The notes below the pieces were generated by a model, which had not been told where the DNA came from, ran no database searches, and worked only from the letters and a program-made list of their open reading frames with translations. Positions 1 through 6,110 of a stretch of 8,442 nucleotides of DNA are shown here, piece by piece; positions within the stretch are counted from its first letter, which is position 1; each line of letters begins with the position of its first letter. The DNA comes from Bacteroides sp. Its GTDB lineage: Bacteria > Bacteroidota > Bacteroidia > Bacteroidales > Bacteroidaceae. Location: contig JASLCG010000113.1 of the NCBI GenBank assembly GCA_030151885.1, positions 1 through 8,442 of the forward strand, given 5' to 3'. Position numbers and translations under genes: made by a program.

Positions 1-753
1 TGTGTTATTTTTAAAGATAAAAGCTTTGAATTATCTATTAGCGATGTTACACAAGAAGAAGAGAACATCCTTATGAAAAAGCAAATTACACAAAACATAT
101 CACATGAGCTTAAAACCCCTGTTAGTAGCATTCAAGGATACCTAGAAACTATTGTTAATCATCCCGAGCTAGCCGAAGAAAAAAGAAACAACTTTTTACA
201 AAGATGTTTTGCACAAAGCAACAGGCTATCAAGATTACTTCAAGATCTATCAACTCTTACTAGAATTGAAGATTCGAGCGATATGTTTGACAGACAAAAC
301 ATCAGCATTAATATATTAGTTAATACGATATTAGATGAAATTGAGTTAGATCTTGAGAAGAGACACATTACCGTACATAACAACTTAAAACCTAACATAC
401 AAATAGAAGGAAACTATTCATTACTATATTCAATATTTAGAAATTTACTAGATAATAGTATAGCCCATGCTGGAGAAAACATAGATATATTCATAACCTG
501 CTTTAATGAATCTGATACTAAATACTACTTTAGCTATAAAGATACAGGAGTTGGTATCCCTCAAGAGCACTTAAATAGACTTTTTGAGAGATTCTATAGA
601 GTAGATAAAGGAAGATCTAGAAAACTAGGTGGTACGGGGTTAGGCTTGGCTATTGTAAAAAATTCTGTAATTTTGCACAATGGAAGTATTGTTGTTAAAA
701 GTGATTTGAATAAAGGAATAGAATTTGTTTTTACATTACCTAAAGAAAATTAA
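1..753 (+). CDS. Sensor histidine kinase, C-terminal part (5' end outside window)
   Basis: Cytoplasmic kinase core of a two-component sensor, which autophosphorylates on histidine and passes the phosphate to a response regulator. The reading frame is open from base 1, so the ATG at 73 is internal; 250 residues are visible. In window numbering, the H-box ISHELKTP carries the phospho-acceptor His at about residue 35. The ATPase domain follows: N-box NLLDN near 147-152, G1 box DTGVGIP near 181-187, F-box FERFYR near 195-200, and G2 box GGTGLGLAI near 210-218. All catalytic motifs look intact, and the arrangement resembles PhoR/BaeS-type kinases. The sensing and membrane parts, and any partner regulator gene, lie upstream and are not visible, so the signal is unknown. 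The stop codon shares one base with the first possible start of the next gene, which suggests co-transcription. Confidence 0.95.
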   Translation, partial: CVIFKDKSFELSISDVTQEEENILMKKQITQNISHELKTPVSSIQGYLETIVNHPELAEEKRNNFLQRCFAQSNRLSRLLQDLSTLTRIEDSSDMFDRQNISINILVNTILDEIELDLEKRHITVHNNLKPNIQIEGNYSLLYSIFRNLLDNSIAHAGENIDIFITCFNESDTKYYFSYKDTGVGIPQEHLNRLFERFYRVDKGRSRKLGGTGLGLAIVKNSVILHNGSIVVKSDLNKGIEFVFTLPKEN

Positions 754-1712
754 TGTATAGAAATATGAATATCAAAAATTATATAGCTTTTATAATACTA
801 GGCACAATGTTTTTTATTACATCGTGTAATAAAAATGGTAAAAAAAGCGACAAAAAAGAGAGTAATCAAGTAACAGTCATTAGTGAAATGGAGTTTCCAC
901 AAATACCAACAATTATGACTGATGGAGCAGCTCGTGCTAATTTTCTGATAAATCATTACTGGGATGAAATTAACTTTAACGACTCAACAGTTCATTATAC
1001 AGATGAAATGATTGAGCAGTCTTGGGTTAATTATATAGACATGATTAAACGCTTTAAAGCAAACGACTCTAGTGATATATTTAATAAACTATTTGATAAG
1101 ATTAAAGATATCGACAGCACATACTTTAACCAATTCATAGAGTTAGCAAATAAATATCTACATGATCCTAATTCGCCTATTAAAGATGATGAGTTTTACA
1201 TAGCATATAGCAATGCCCTATTGTCTACTAATAGGTTGTCAGATGAAGTAAAAAGCAAATTAGAATATCAAATTAATAAATTGAATACTAACAAGGTGGG
1301 TACCAAAGCGTCCAACTTTACTTATAGTCTAAGTAATAACACAGAGAACTCACTTTATAACATTAAAGCTAAATATACTCTAGTGTTTTTCTATAATCCA
1401 GGTTGCCAAGCTTGTAGTCATGCACTAAAGTTATTAACTGAAGATAACAATATTAACAACTTGGTAAAGAACAAAGTACTACAAGTGTTATCAATATACC
1501 CAGATGACGATTTAAATTCTTGGAAAAGATACACCAAAAACCTACCAAAAGAGTGGATTAATGGCTACGATAAAAGTTTAAAACTAACGCTAGATAATTT
1601 ATATGATATATCTTCAATACCTAGCTTGTATTTATTAGATAAAAACAAAATTGTATTACTAAGGGATGCAGAGGCGTACCAAGTTATTGACTATCTTAAA
1701 GATAACTTATAA
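753..1712 (+). CDS. Lipoprotein with DUF5106-like region and thioredoxin-like domain
   Basis: Predicted envelope lipoprotein with a possible thiol-disulfide role. A hydrophobic stretch (residues 11-23) ends in the lipobox ITS-C, giving lipidation at Cys25. The next residues are Asn and several Lys rather than acidic, so no obvious surface-export signal is seen. Residues about 45-170 resemble DUF5106, a Bacteroidota family often fused to thioredoxin folds (recognised from memory of the family). Residues about 183-319 look thioredoxin-like: VFFYNPG leads into C218-Q-A-C221, and a cis-Pro candidate lies at P290 in SIPSLYLLD. A CxxC of this kind suggests a reductase or oxidase of periplasmic thiols; the substrate is unknown. 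The start at 753 overlaps the kinase stop by one base. The ATG at 765 is an equally good start and gives a shorter signal peptide. The pairing with the kinase suggests a shared envelope-related operon, but this is inference. Confidence 0.85.
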   Translation: MYRNMNIKNYIAFIILGTMFFITSCNKNGKKSDKKESNQVTVISEMEFPQIPTIMTDGAARANFLINHYWDEINFNDSTVHYTDEMIEQSWVNYIDMIKRFKANDSSDIFNKLFDKIKDIDSTYFNQFIELANKYLHDPNSPIKDDEFYIAYSNALLSTNRLSDEVKSKLEYQINKLNTNKVGTKASNFTYSLSNNTENSLYNIKAKYTLVFFYNPGCQACSHALKLLTEDNNINNLVKNKVLQVLSIYPDDDLNSWKRYTKNLPKEWINGYDKSLKLTLDNLYDISSIPSLYLLDKNKIVLLRDAEAYQVIDYLKDNL

Positions 1713-1734
1713 ATAATAATCTTAATACTATATA

Positions 1735-1766
1735 TTTGTATTAGTAATACAATTCGTTTAACTTTG
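1735..1766 (+). promoter_or_regulatory. Promoter of the B12 riboswitch transcript
   Basis: TTTG at 1735-1738, exactly 20 nt, then TAACTTTG at 1759-1766 match the Bacteroidota primary promoter (-33 TTTG, -7 TAnnTTTG). The expected start of transcription is about 1770-1773, right at the 5' strand of the riboswitch P1 stem, which supports both calls. The ssb promoter in this window has the same 20-nt spacing. A 13-bp palindrome, GTATTAGTAATAC (1738-1750), lies in the spacer and could be an operator. Confidence 0.7.
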
Positions 1767-1769
1767 TTG

Positions 1770-1987
1770 TGTAATAGTTAATTATTTTCTACTGCCACAG
1801 AGAATAATTTAAAGGGAATTAGGCGAAAATCCTAAACAGTCCCGCTGCTGTAATTCTCAAAACAGGTAATAAGCTAGAATGACTTCTAACAACCACTGGA
1901 TATATTCTGGGAAGGTGTTTATTACTGAGATGAGTCAGAATACCTTGCTATTACAGTCTATGTTTTTCATTGCTTTCGAGGAAAAAG
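1770..1987 (+). promoter_or_regulatory. Adenosylcobalamin (B12) riboswitch with kissing-loop hairpin
   Basis: Cobalamin riboswitch recognised from its conserved blocks. These include GGGAATTAGGCGAAAATCC at 1814-1832, the core ACAGTCCCGCTGCTGT at 1836-1851, CCACTGG near 1894-1900, CTGGGAAGGTG near 1907-1917, and the 3' B12-box AGTCAGAATACCTTGC at 1933-1948. P1 is a perfect 8-bp pairing of TGTAATAG (1770-1777) with CTATTACA (1948-1955). GAGAAT and ATTCTC pair across the core. The L5 loop contains CGAAA (1824-1828). A downstream hairpin, TTTTTC 1963-1968 with GAAAAA 1981-1986, presents TTTCG (1974-1978) in its loop, the exact complement. This is the L5-L13 kissing pair of adenosylcobalamin-type switches. 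The aptamer therefore looks intact. No gene of normal size follows it: the next plus-strand feature is a terminator at 2091-2123. Confidence 0.93.
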
Positions 1988-2063
1988 TGATGTATCTAGA
2001 TGAAAGATTATGATTCCTATAATTTTTCAATTAGTTCATCTTGATTTTATTCACGAAAAGTAA

Positions 2064-2087
2064 AAATAAACTCTGCCAAGTTTATTT
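2064..2087 (+). other. 9-bp perfect hairpin in the riboswitch tail
   Basis: AAATAAACT (2064-2072) pairs perfectly with AGTTTATTT (2079-2087) around the six-base loop CTGCCA. It is followed after 3 nt by the terminator hairpin, also with a six-base loop. It has no T tract of its own, so it is more likely a structural element of the transcript than a second terminator. Confidence 0.6.
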
Positions 2088-2090
2088 AAT

Positions 2091-2123
2091 GTCCAGATCA
2101 AAATCATGATCTGGGCATTTTTT
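2091..2123 (+). terminator. Intrinsic terminator of the riboswitch transcript
   Basis: GTCCAGATCA (2091-2100) pairs with TGATCTGGGC (2107-2116), a 10-bp stem with one G-T pair and the loop AAATCA, followed by A and six T (2118-2123). It is a strong rho-independent terminator on the plus strand. No protein gene lies between the riboswitch and this element, so it ends the riboswitch transcript. Confidence 0.88.
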
Positions 2124-2161
2124 ATATAGCTACATCAATAATACAATCATACATAAAGTAC

Positions 2162-2260
2162 ATTGCCGATACACCTCTAGTATATCGGCAATATACCTCA
2201 AGCTTATCGGCGACAAGACAGAGGTTTGTCGGCAATGAACAAAATGCTTATCGGCAACTA
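2162..2260 (+). repeat. Array of TATCGGCAA-like motifs with 22-bp periodicity
   Basis: Four direct copies of a ten-base motif begin exactly 22 bp apart: TATCGGCAAT (2183), TATCGGCGAC (2205), TGTCGGCAAT (2227) and TATCGGCAAC (2249). An inverted copy, ATTGCCGATA (2162-2171), forms a perfect 10-bp inverted repeat with the first. The repeat unit is partly longer: the 22-mers beginning ACCTC at 2173 and 2195 agree at about 16 of 22 positions. The GCTTATCGGC context recurs 44 bp apart (2202 and 2246). The array lies between the riboswitch terminator and the 3' end of the transferase gene, with no coding frame; 22 is not a multiple of 3. The spacing is close to two helical turns, so a protein could bind all copies on one DNA face. 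The function is unknown. Confidence 0.8.
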
Positions 2261-2275
2261 CATATTTACATCACT

Positions 2276-2284
2276 GGGGGGGGG
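2276..2284 (+). repeat. Run of nine G
   Basis: A G9 homopolymer in an AT-rich intergenic region, 21 bp beyond the stop of the transferase gene and just after the 22-bp array. It lies outside any coding frame, so length changes would not shift a protein. Its length may vary between cells or be affected by sequencing error. Confidence 0.95.
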
Positions 2285-2305
2285 AGATACTAACAAGTAG
2301 CGTAT

Positions 2306-2962
2306 CTAACGTAACTCGTTTGGAACTATAGTATAGGTTATTAATAACTTATCTAAGTATAGATAAGTTATTGGAATAAAACGTGGAGTATAAGAAGAGT
2401 CCTTATACTGCATAGCATAAAACAGACCGCCATTATTAATATCAACCTTAAAAGGTAATACTCTTAAGTGTTTTTTAAAATCTACAGACTGAGCATCTAA
2501 TAGTTTAAACAATAGTTCTTTGGCACACCAAATAGCATGATAAGAATAAACTCGATTTATAGAAGTAGAAAATTTTTCATCCTCTCTTAGAAATCTTGAA
2601 ATAATACGGGGTACACGTGTAGAAATATACTCAATATCGATGCTTACTTTATTAGATTTTGACACTATCAGAGCAGCAATACCATCTGTGTGAGAAATAC
2701 TAATATCCCAATTACAATTTTTTAAAAGAGGTTTTCCTGTATTTGTATAACATATTTCTAATTCAGTAGATGGAAATAAAGTATGTAACAACAGACGAGT
2801 AGCTAACCACTCTTGTTGCCTTTTTATAGACTTAAACATCTTCAAATCTTCAATATACTGTTCTAATACAGGAGTGTTTTTAAGAGTTTCTAATGATTCT
2901 GTAATTTTCCAGACTCCCAACACGCTATCTGAAGCAATATTTTTACAATATAATAGGGGCAT
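2306..2962 (-). CDS. 4'-phosphopantetheinyl transferase superfamily protein
   Basis: Likely transfers the phosphopantetheine arm of coenzyme A to a serine of a carrier protein, such as acyl carrier protein. At 218 residues it has the two-half Sfp-type length rather than the short AcpS type. Visible family motifs are GKP at 76-78, SISH ending at H91, the metal-binding pair D109 and E111 in SIDIE, and the signature WCAKELLFK at 145-153 with K148, E149 and K153. ATG start at 2960-2962. The gene begins only 8 bp after the gldE stop, so the two are surely co-transcribed and probably translationally coupled; this adjacency is usual in Bacteroidales. The carrier protein served cannot be told from the sequence. 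No clear terminator follows, although the inverted repeat 2162-2192 could form a hairpin in the 3' end of this mRNA. Confidence 0.92.
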   Translation of the reverse strand: MPLLYCKNIASDSVLGVWKITESLETLKNTPVLEQYIEDLKMFKSIKRQQEWLATRLLLHTLFPSTELEICYTNTGKPLLKNCNWDISISHTDGIAALIVSKSNKVSIDIEYISTRVPRIISRFLREDEKFSTSINRVYSYHAIWCAKELLFKLLDAQSVDFKKHLRVLPFKVDINNGGLFYAMQYKDSSYTPRFIPITYLYLDKLLITYTIVPNELR

Positions 2963-2970
2963 CTAATACA

Positions 2971-4335
2971 TCAATTATTAGAAGATGTTGCTTCAGTTTC
3001 CTGATCTAAAGGAGATATAGTAAACTTTACTTTTAAAATACGTCTATCATCTTTAGCTAAAACTTTAAACTCATATCTATCTTCATACACAACAGTTTCA
3101 TTTAAGTCTGGAAACTCTCCCTTAATTTCTAGTAACAAACCTCCGATAGTATCTACACCACTTGTTATTTTTTCAAACTCTTTTTCATCTAGTCCAGTTT
3201 CTCTAAAAAAATCGGCCAAAGATGTTTTAGCTTCAAAAACCCAATTAGTGTCATCTATTTTCATAAATGTTGACTCTTCATCATCGTATTCGTCATGAAT
3301 TTCTCCTACAATCTCCTCAATAATATCCTCCATCGTAATGAGACCTGAAGTTCCACCAAACTCATCTACAACAATTGCTATATGCACTTTATTGGTTTGA
3401 AAATCTCTTAATAAGTCATCAATCATCTTAGTTTCAGGCACAAAGTATGCAGGTCTAATGATAGACTGCCAACGAAAAGAATCTCCTTTCGTTAAGTGAG
3501 GTAAAAGGTCCTTAATGTATAATACCCCAACTATATTATCTCTGGTTTTATTATAAATAGGAATTCTAGAGTAAACATTCTCAATAATACATGTAAGCAC
3601 ATCCTTAAAAGAGGTCTTAATATCTAAATCGATCATATCTAAGCGAGAAGTCATAACCTCTTTGGCTGTTTCTCCTCCAAATCGAATAATCCCTTCTAAA
3701 ATATTACTCTCTTCAGATAGTTCTGTTTTATCAGTCAATTCTAAAGCATGTGATAATTCATCTACAGATATGTTGTAGTTATTCTTTTTATTTAAATGCT
3801 TATTTATAAAGTTAGACGATTTTACTAGAATTGAAGATATAGGTCTAAAAACCTTACTAAAAAATAAGATTCCAGGAGCAGAAAAACGACAAAACTTCAA
3901 TGTATCTTGAGCAGAAAATATTTTAGGAATAATTTCGCCAAATAACAGTAATAAAAAGGTTAGAATTACTGTTATTACAACAAACTCTGCAATAGGAGAG
4001 GTAAACACTACAACACTCATAAAAAAGTAGTTGCACAACACAATAAGTGTTACATTCACAAAGTTATTTGTAACTAATATATTTGCTAGTAAGCGTTCAG
4101 AGTCACCCAGTAAAGCTGTGATTATTTTGTCTGATTTATGCTCTTCTTCTTCAATTTGGCTTAAATCTGAAGGAGACAAAGAGAAATAAGCTATTTCTGA
4201 TGCAGAAGCAAATCCTGATACCAGTAATAACAAACCTGCTATAATTAAAGCAATTATTGCTGATAAGGATGGTGTATTAACTTGAAATCCATCTAAGATG
4301 GTGGCTAACTGATAATTTATCGTATCTGAGTCCAA
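2971..4335 (-). CDS. gldE: GldE-like membrane protein (CNNM/DUF21, CBS pair, CorC-type C-domain)
   Basis: Integral membrane protein of the CorC/HlyC-related group, annotated as GldE in Bacteroidota. GldE is linked to gliding in flavobacteria, but non-gliding Bacteroidales also keep the gene, and members of the wider family act in magnesium or cobalt transport; the role here is uncertain. The N-terminal DUF21/CNNM domain spans about residues 20-200, with hydrophobic segments near 24-47, 86-111 and 112-135 and the conserved GEIIPK at 133-138. Two CBS repeats lie at about 220-280 and 290-345, the second with VDEFGGTSGLITMEDIIEEIVGEI-type sequence. A CorC_HlyC domain covers about 357-440. The start codon is TTG (4333-4335): an in-frame TAA lies upstream with no ATG after it, and the next internal ATG would remove the first membrane segment. 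A 13-bp hairpin separates this gene from ssb. Confidence 0.92.
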   Translation of the reverse strand: MDSDTINYQLATILDGFQVNTPSLSAIIALIIAGLLLLVSGFASASEIAYFSLSPSDLSQIEEEEHKSDKIITALLGDSERLLANILVTNNFVNVTLIVLCNYFFMSVVVFTSPIAEFVVITVILTFLLLLFGEIIPKIFSAQDTLKFCRFSAPGILFFSKVFRPISSILVKSSNFINKHLNKKNNYNISVDELSHALELTDKTELSEESNILEGIIRFGGETAKEVMTSRLDMIDLDIKTSFKDVLTCIIENVYSRIPIYNKTRDNIVGVLYIKDLLPHLTKGDSFRWQSIIRPAYFVPETKMIDDLLRDFQTNKVHIAIVVDEFGGTSGLITMEDIIEEIVGEIHDEYDDEESTFMKIDDTNWVFEAKTSLADFFRETGLDEKEFEKITSGVDTIGGLLLEIKGEFPDLNETVVYEDRYEFKVLAKDDRRILKVKFTISPLDQETEATSSNN

Positions 4336-4361
4336 AGGTTGATTATTAAATGAAACATAGC

Positions 4362-4393
4362 ATTACTAGGTCTAATCCAATAGACCTAGTAAT
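4362..4393. repeat. 13-bp perfect inverted repeat between ssb and gldE
   Basis: ATTACTAGGTCTA (4362-4374) pairs perfectly with TAGACCTAGTAAT (4381-4393) around a six-base spacer. In the minus-strand mRNA it forms a stable hairpin 9 nt after the ssb stop codon. The bases after it (GCTATGTTTC) are not a proper T tract, so full termination is unlikely. Attenuation, 3'-end protection of ssb mRNA or an operator are alternatives. Confidence 0.75.
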
Positions 4394-4402
4394 ACCTATT
4401 AT

Positions 4403-4870
4403 TTAAAACGGCAGATCATCTAAAGAGTCACTACCTGAATTTTCTGTATCTTGCTGACCAGTAGGAATATTATGATTTGCATCACTCTGTCCTTTTGGTT
4501 CATTTGCAGCAGATTCTTGTTGATTATTAGAAGGATTCTTTGAGGAAAGCATCTCTAGCTGATCTACAAAAATCTCTGTAATGTAACGTTTTACACCATT
4601 TTGATCGTCATAGGATCTTGACTTTATTTTACCCTCTACATAAATTTTATCTCCTTTATGTACATATTTCTCAGCAATTTCTGCCAATCCTCTCCAAAGA
4701 ACCAAGTTATGCCACTCCGTTCTTTCGGGCACTTGCGTACCATTTGCTAGTGTATAACCACGCTCTGTAGTAGCTAATGATAAGCTTGCTACAGCAATTC
4801 CAGTATCTAGGTAACGCACATCCGGATCTTTACCAACATTACCTAACAAAATAACTTTATTTACAGACAT
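4403..4870 (-). CDS. ssb: Single-stranded DNA-binding protein SSB
   Basis: Binds and protects single-stranded DNA in replication, repair and recombination, and recruits partners through its C-terminal tip. The protein has 155 residues. An OB-fold domain spans about 1-110, beginning with the typical MSVNKVILLGNVGKDP and holding stacking aromatics such as W53 and W59 in TEWHNLVLW. A Gln/Asn/Ser-rich linker follows (about 111-147), then the acidic tip DSLDDLPF ending in Phe155, the partner-binding motif of bacterial SSB. ATG start at 4868-4870. It lies between mutY and gldE with a 68-bp upstream gap holding its own promoter, so it can be expressed apart from mutY. Context and length are normal for a chromosomal Bacteroidales SSB. 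Confidence 0.97.
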   Translation of the reverse strand: MSVNKVILLGNVGKDPDVRYLDTGIAVASLSLATTERGYTLANGTQVPERTEWHNLVLWRGLAEIAEKYVHKGDKIYVEGKIKSRSYDDQNGVKRYITEIFVDQLEMLSSKNPSNNQQESAANEPKGQSDANHNIPTGQQDTENSGSDSLDDLPF

Positions 4871-4892
4871 AAATCCATTAAATTAGTTTACT

Positions 4893-4924
4893 CAAATTTA
4901 ATTACAATCTGAGTATATTACAAA
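4893..4924 (-). promoter_or_regulatory. Promoter of ssb (and gldE, phosphopantetheinyl transferase)
   Basis: Read on the minus strand: TTTG (4924-4921), exactly 20 nt, TAAATTTG (4900-4893). This matches the Bacteroidota -33/-7 consensus. Transcription should start near 4888, leaving a leader of about 18 nt before the ssb ATG. It sits in the mutY-ssb gap and makes ssb-gldE-transferase a separable unit. Confidence 0.7.
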
Positions 4925-4938
4925 AAATATTTTATTTA

Positions 4939-5970
4939 TTATTCCAATATTTTAGGTAGAAACTGATGAAGTAATCTTGGAATAGGATATAAATCTAAAT
5001 CTTCTTCTTGAATTTTCAAATAATCATTTGATAAATTACACTTTTTACTTACTTCTAGCTTATAAATATTAGTAAAAAGCCTCTGATGAGATAAAATATG
5101 CTTAAAATCTATCGTAATTGTTTTAATATCAGCAATATTTAAACTCTTTAAAAAGTTATTTGAAACTAGTATTTCAGATAAATCAGTCTTCTTATCTGTC
5201 TCAATTAATGGAAATTCATACAAACTTTTCCAAATATCATTTTCCTCTCTTTTATGTAAATAAATAAACTTACCCTCTTCAACTATATAAAAGTAATTAA
5301 AGAAGCGTTCTCTAACTTTTACTTTACCTTTCTTATAAGGTAAGATATCTATTAGCTGATTATTATATGCAACACAAGACGAAGATAAAGGACAATCTAA
5401 ACACTTAGGCTGTTTAGGAGTGCATTGAAGAGCCCCAAAATCCATTATAGCCTGATTATACTTTGCCGGATGCTTTTTATCTAGCAACTCTTGAGCTAAT
5501 GCAGCAAACTCTTTTTTTCCTTCCGAAGAATCTATCGCCGTATCTATACCATAATATCTAGATAAAACTCTATAAACATTTCCATCAACTACAGCATAAG
5601 GCAAATCAAAAGCAAAAGAGCAGATAGCCGCTGCAGTGTACTCGCCTACTCCTTTCAATGCTATTACATCTTTATATGTCGAAGGGAACTCTCCTTTTAT
5701 ACTCTGAGCTGCCGTATGTAAATTTCTAGCTCTAGAGTAGTAACCTAATCCTTGCCAGTATTTAAGAACTTCCATCTCCGAAGCTTCGGACAATACTTTC
5801 ACATTTGGAAATCTATCTATAAAACGTAAATAATACTCATACCCCTGTAACACTCTAGTTTGCTGAAGTATAATCTCTGATATCCATATTTTATACGGAT
5901 CTTTGGTCTGTCTCCAAGGTAAATCTCTACCATAAGATTCATACCATTCTATAATATATTTGGTAAACAA
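4939..5970 (-). CDS. mutY: A/G-specific adenine DNA glycosylase MutY
   Basis: Base-excision repair enzyme that removes adenine mispaired with 8-oxoguanine, preventing G:C to T:A mutations. At 343 residues it has the usual MutY length. The HhH-GPD catalytic domain spans about 15-200. The catalytic Glu is E32 in SEIILQQTRV, the helix-hairpin-helix is LKGVGEYTA (105-113), and the catalytic Asp is D129 in VDGNVYRV. The 4Fe-4S cluster ligands are C183, C190, C193 and C199, with the standard C-x6-C-x2-C-x5-C spacing. The C-terminal NUDIX-like lesion-reading domain covers about 220-343; the FSH-type motif appears as LSH at 293-295. The start is TTG (5968-5970): upstream the frame runs through AT-rich sequence to a stop without ATG, and the next internal Met (residue 66) is past the catalytic Glu. 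It is divergent from the HU gene. Confidence 0.96.
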   Translation of the reverse strand: MFTKYIIEWYESYGRDLPWRQTKDPYKIWISEIILQQTRVLQGYEYYLRFIDRFPNVKVLSEASEMEVLKYWQGLGYYSRARNLHTAAQSIKGEFPSTYKDVIALKGVGEYTAAAICSFAFDLPYAVVDGNVYRVLSRYYGIDTAIDSSEGKKEFAALAQELLDKKHPAKYNQAIMDFGALQCTPKQPKCLDCPLSSSCVAYNNQLIDILPYKKGKVKVRERFFNYFYIVEEGKFIYLHKREENDIWKSLYEFPLIETDKKTDLSEILVSNNFLKSLNIADIKTITIDFKHILSHQRLFTNIYKLEVSKKCNLSNDYLKIQEEDLDLYPIPRLLHQFLPKILE

Positions 5971-5999
5971 TTTTTTTATTTTATTTTTAAATGGAATTG

Positions 6000-6007
6000 C
6001 AAAAATA
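6000..6007 (-). promoter_or_regulatory. Possible -7 element of the mutY promoter
   Basis: On the minus strand TATTTTTG matches TAnnTTTG about 30 bp before the mutY TTG start, giving a short leader. No good TTTG -33 element is found at the expected distance, so this rests on the -7 box and position alone. Confidence 0.4.
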
Positions 6008-6026
6008 CTTATTTTTATTTATGCAC

Positions 6027-6052
6027 TCGTCATAAAAGCAAGGATATGACGA
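6027..6052. promoter_or_regulatory. 8-bp perfect inverted repeat in the mutY/HU divergent region
   Basis: TCGTCATA (6027-6034) and TATGACGA (6045-6052) are exact inverted copies 10 bp apart, a geometry typical of dimeric regulator sites. The repeat lies just upstream of the mutY -7 candidate, near where its -33 would be, and about 50 bp upstream of the HU -7 box, so it could influence both directions. No regulator is identified. Confidence 0.45.
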
Positions 6053-6078
6053 TTTTACATAAATTTAGTACAAAATAA

Positions 6079-6110
6079 TTTTTTTCAGAGCTTAAAAACC
6101 GATATATTTG
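6079..6110 (+). promoter_or_regulatory. Promoter of the HU gene
   Basis: TATATTTG (6103-6110) fits the -7 consensus TAnnTTTG. At 20 nt upstream is TTTT (6079-6082), a near match to TTTG inside a T run. The expected start is about 6115, giving a leader of about 40 nt to the ATG at 6156. Confidence 0.6.

Larger units (their letters stand above)
1771..2123 (+). ncRNA. Putative short transcript made of the riboswitch and a structured tail
   Basis: Inferred RNA of about 350 nt running from the predicted promoter to the intrinsic terminator. The 5' two thirds are the B12 riboswitch; the tail (1988-2123) holds further hairpins, including 2064-2087 and the terminator. The tail has no ORF longer than 17 codons on this strand and no recognisable protein. 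An SD-like GAGG at 1978-1981 stands 8 nt before ATG 1990, which opens a frame of only 7 codons. Two readings are possible. It may be a B12-controlled small RNA, or the remnant of a B12 gene whose body was deleted, leaving its leader and its terminator. Transcription has not been shown. Confidence 0.45.

Noticed and set aside
73..75. ATG 73 as the start of the histidine kinase
   Set aside because: The frame is open to base 1, and the Met lies ten residues before the phospho-acceptor His, so the real start is upstream of the window.
1960..2044. Micro-ORFs after the riboswitch (17 codons from 1960, 7 codons from 1990, 14 codons from 2000)
   Set aside because: They are very short, overlap each other or the kissing-loop hairpin, and show no recognisable sequence. 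One could be a leader peptide or the remnant start of a lost gene, but nothing supports annotating it.
2064..2116. ANTAR-protein target site in the riboswitch tail
   Set aside because: The double six-base-loop layout fits, but the loops CTGCCA and AAATCA lack the conserved A at position 1 combined with G at position 4.
2162..2260. CRISPR array
   Set aside because: The conserved part is only about 10 bp with 12 bp between copies, too short for repeat and spacer, the units are imperfect, and no cas gene is present.
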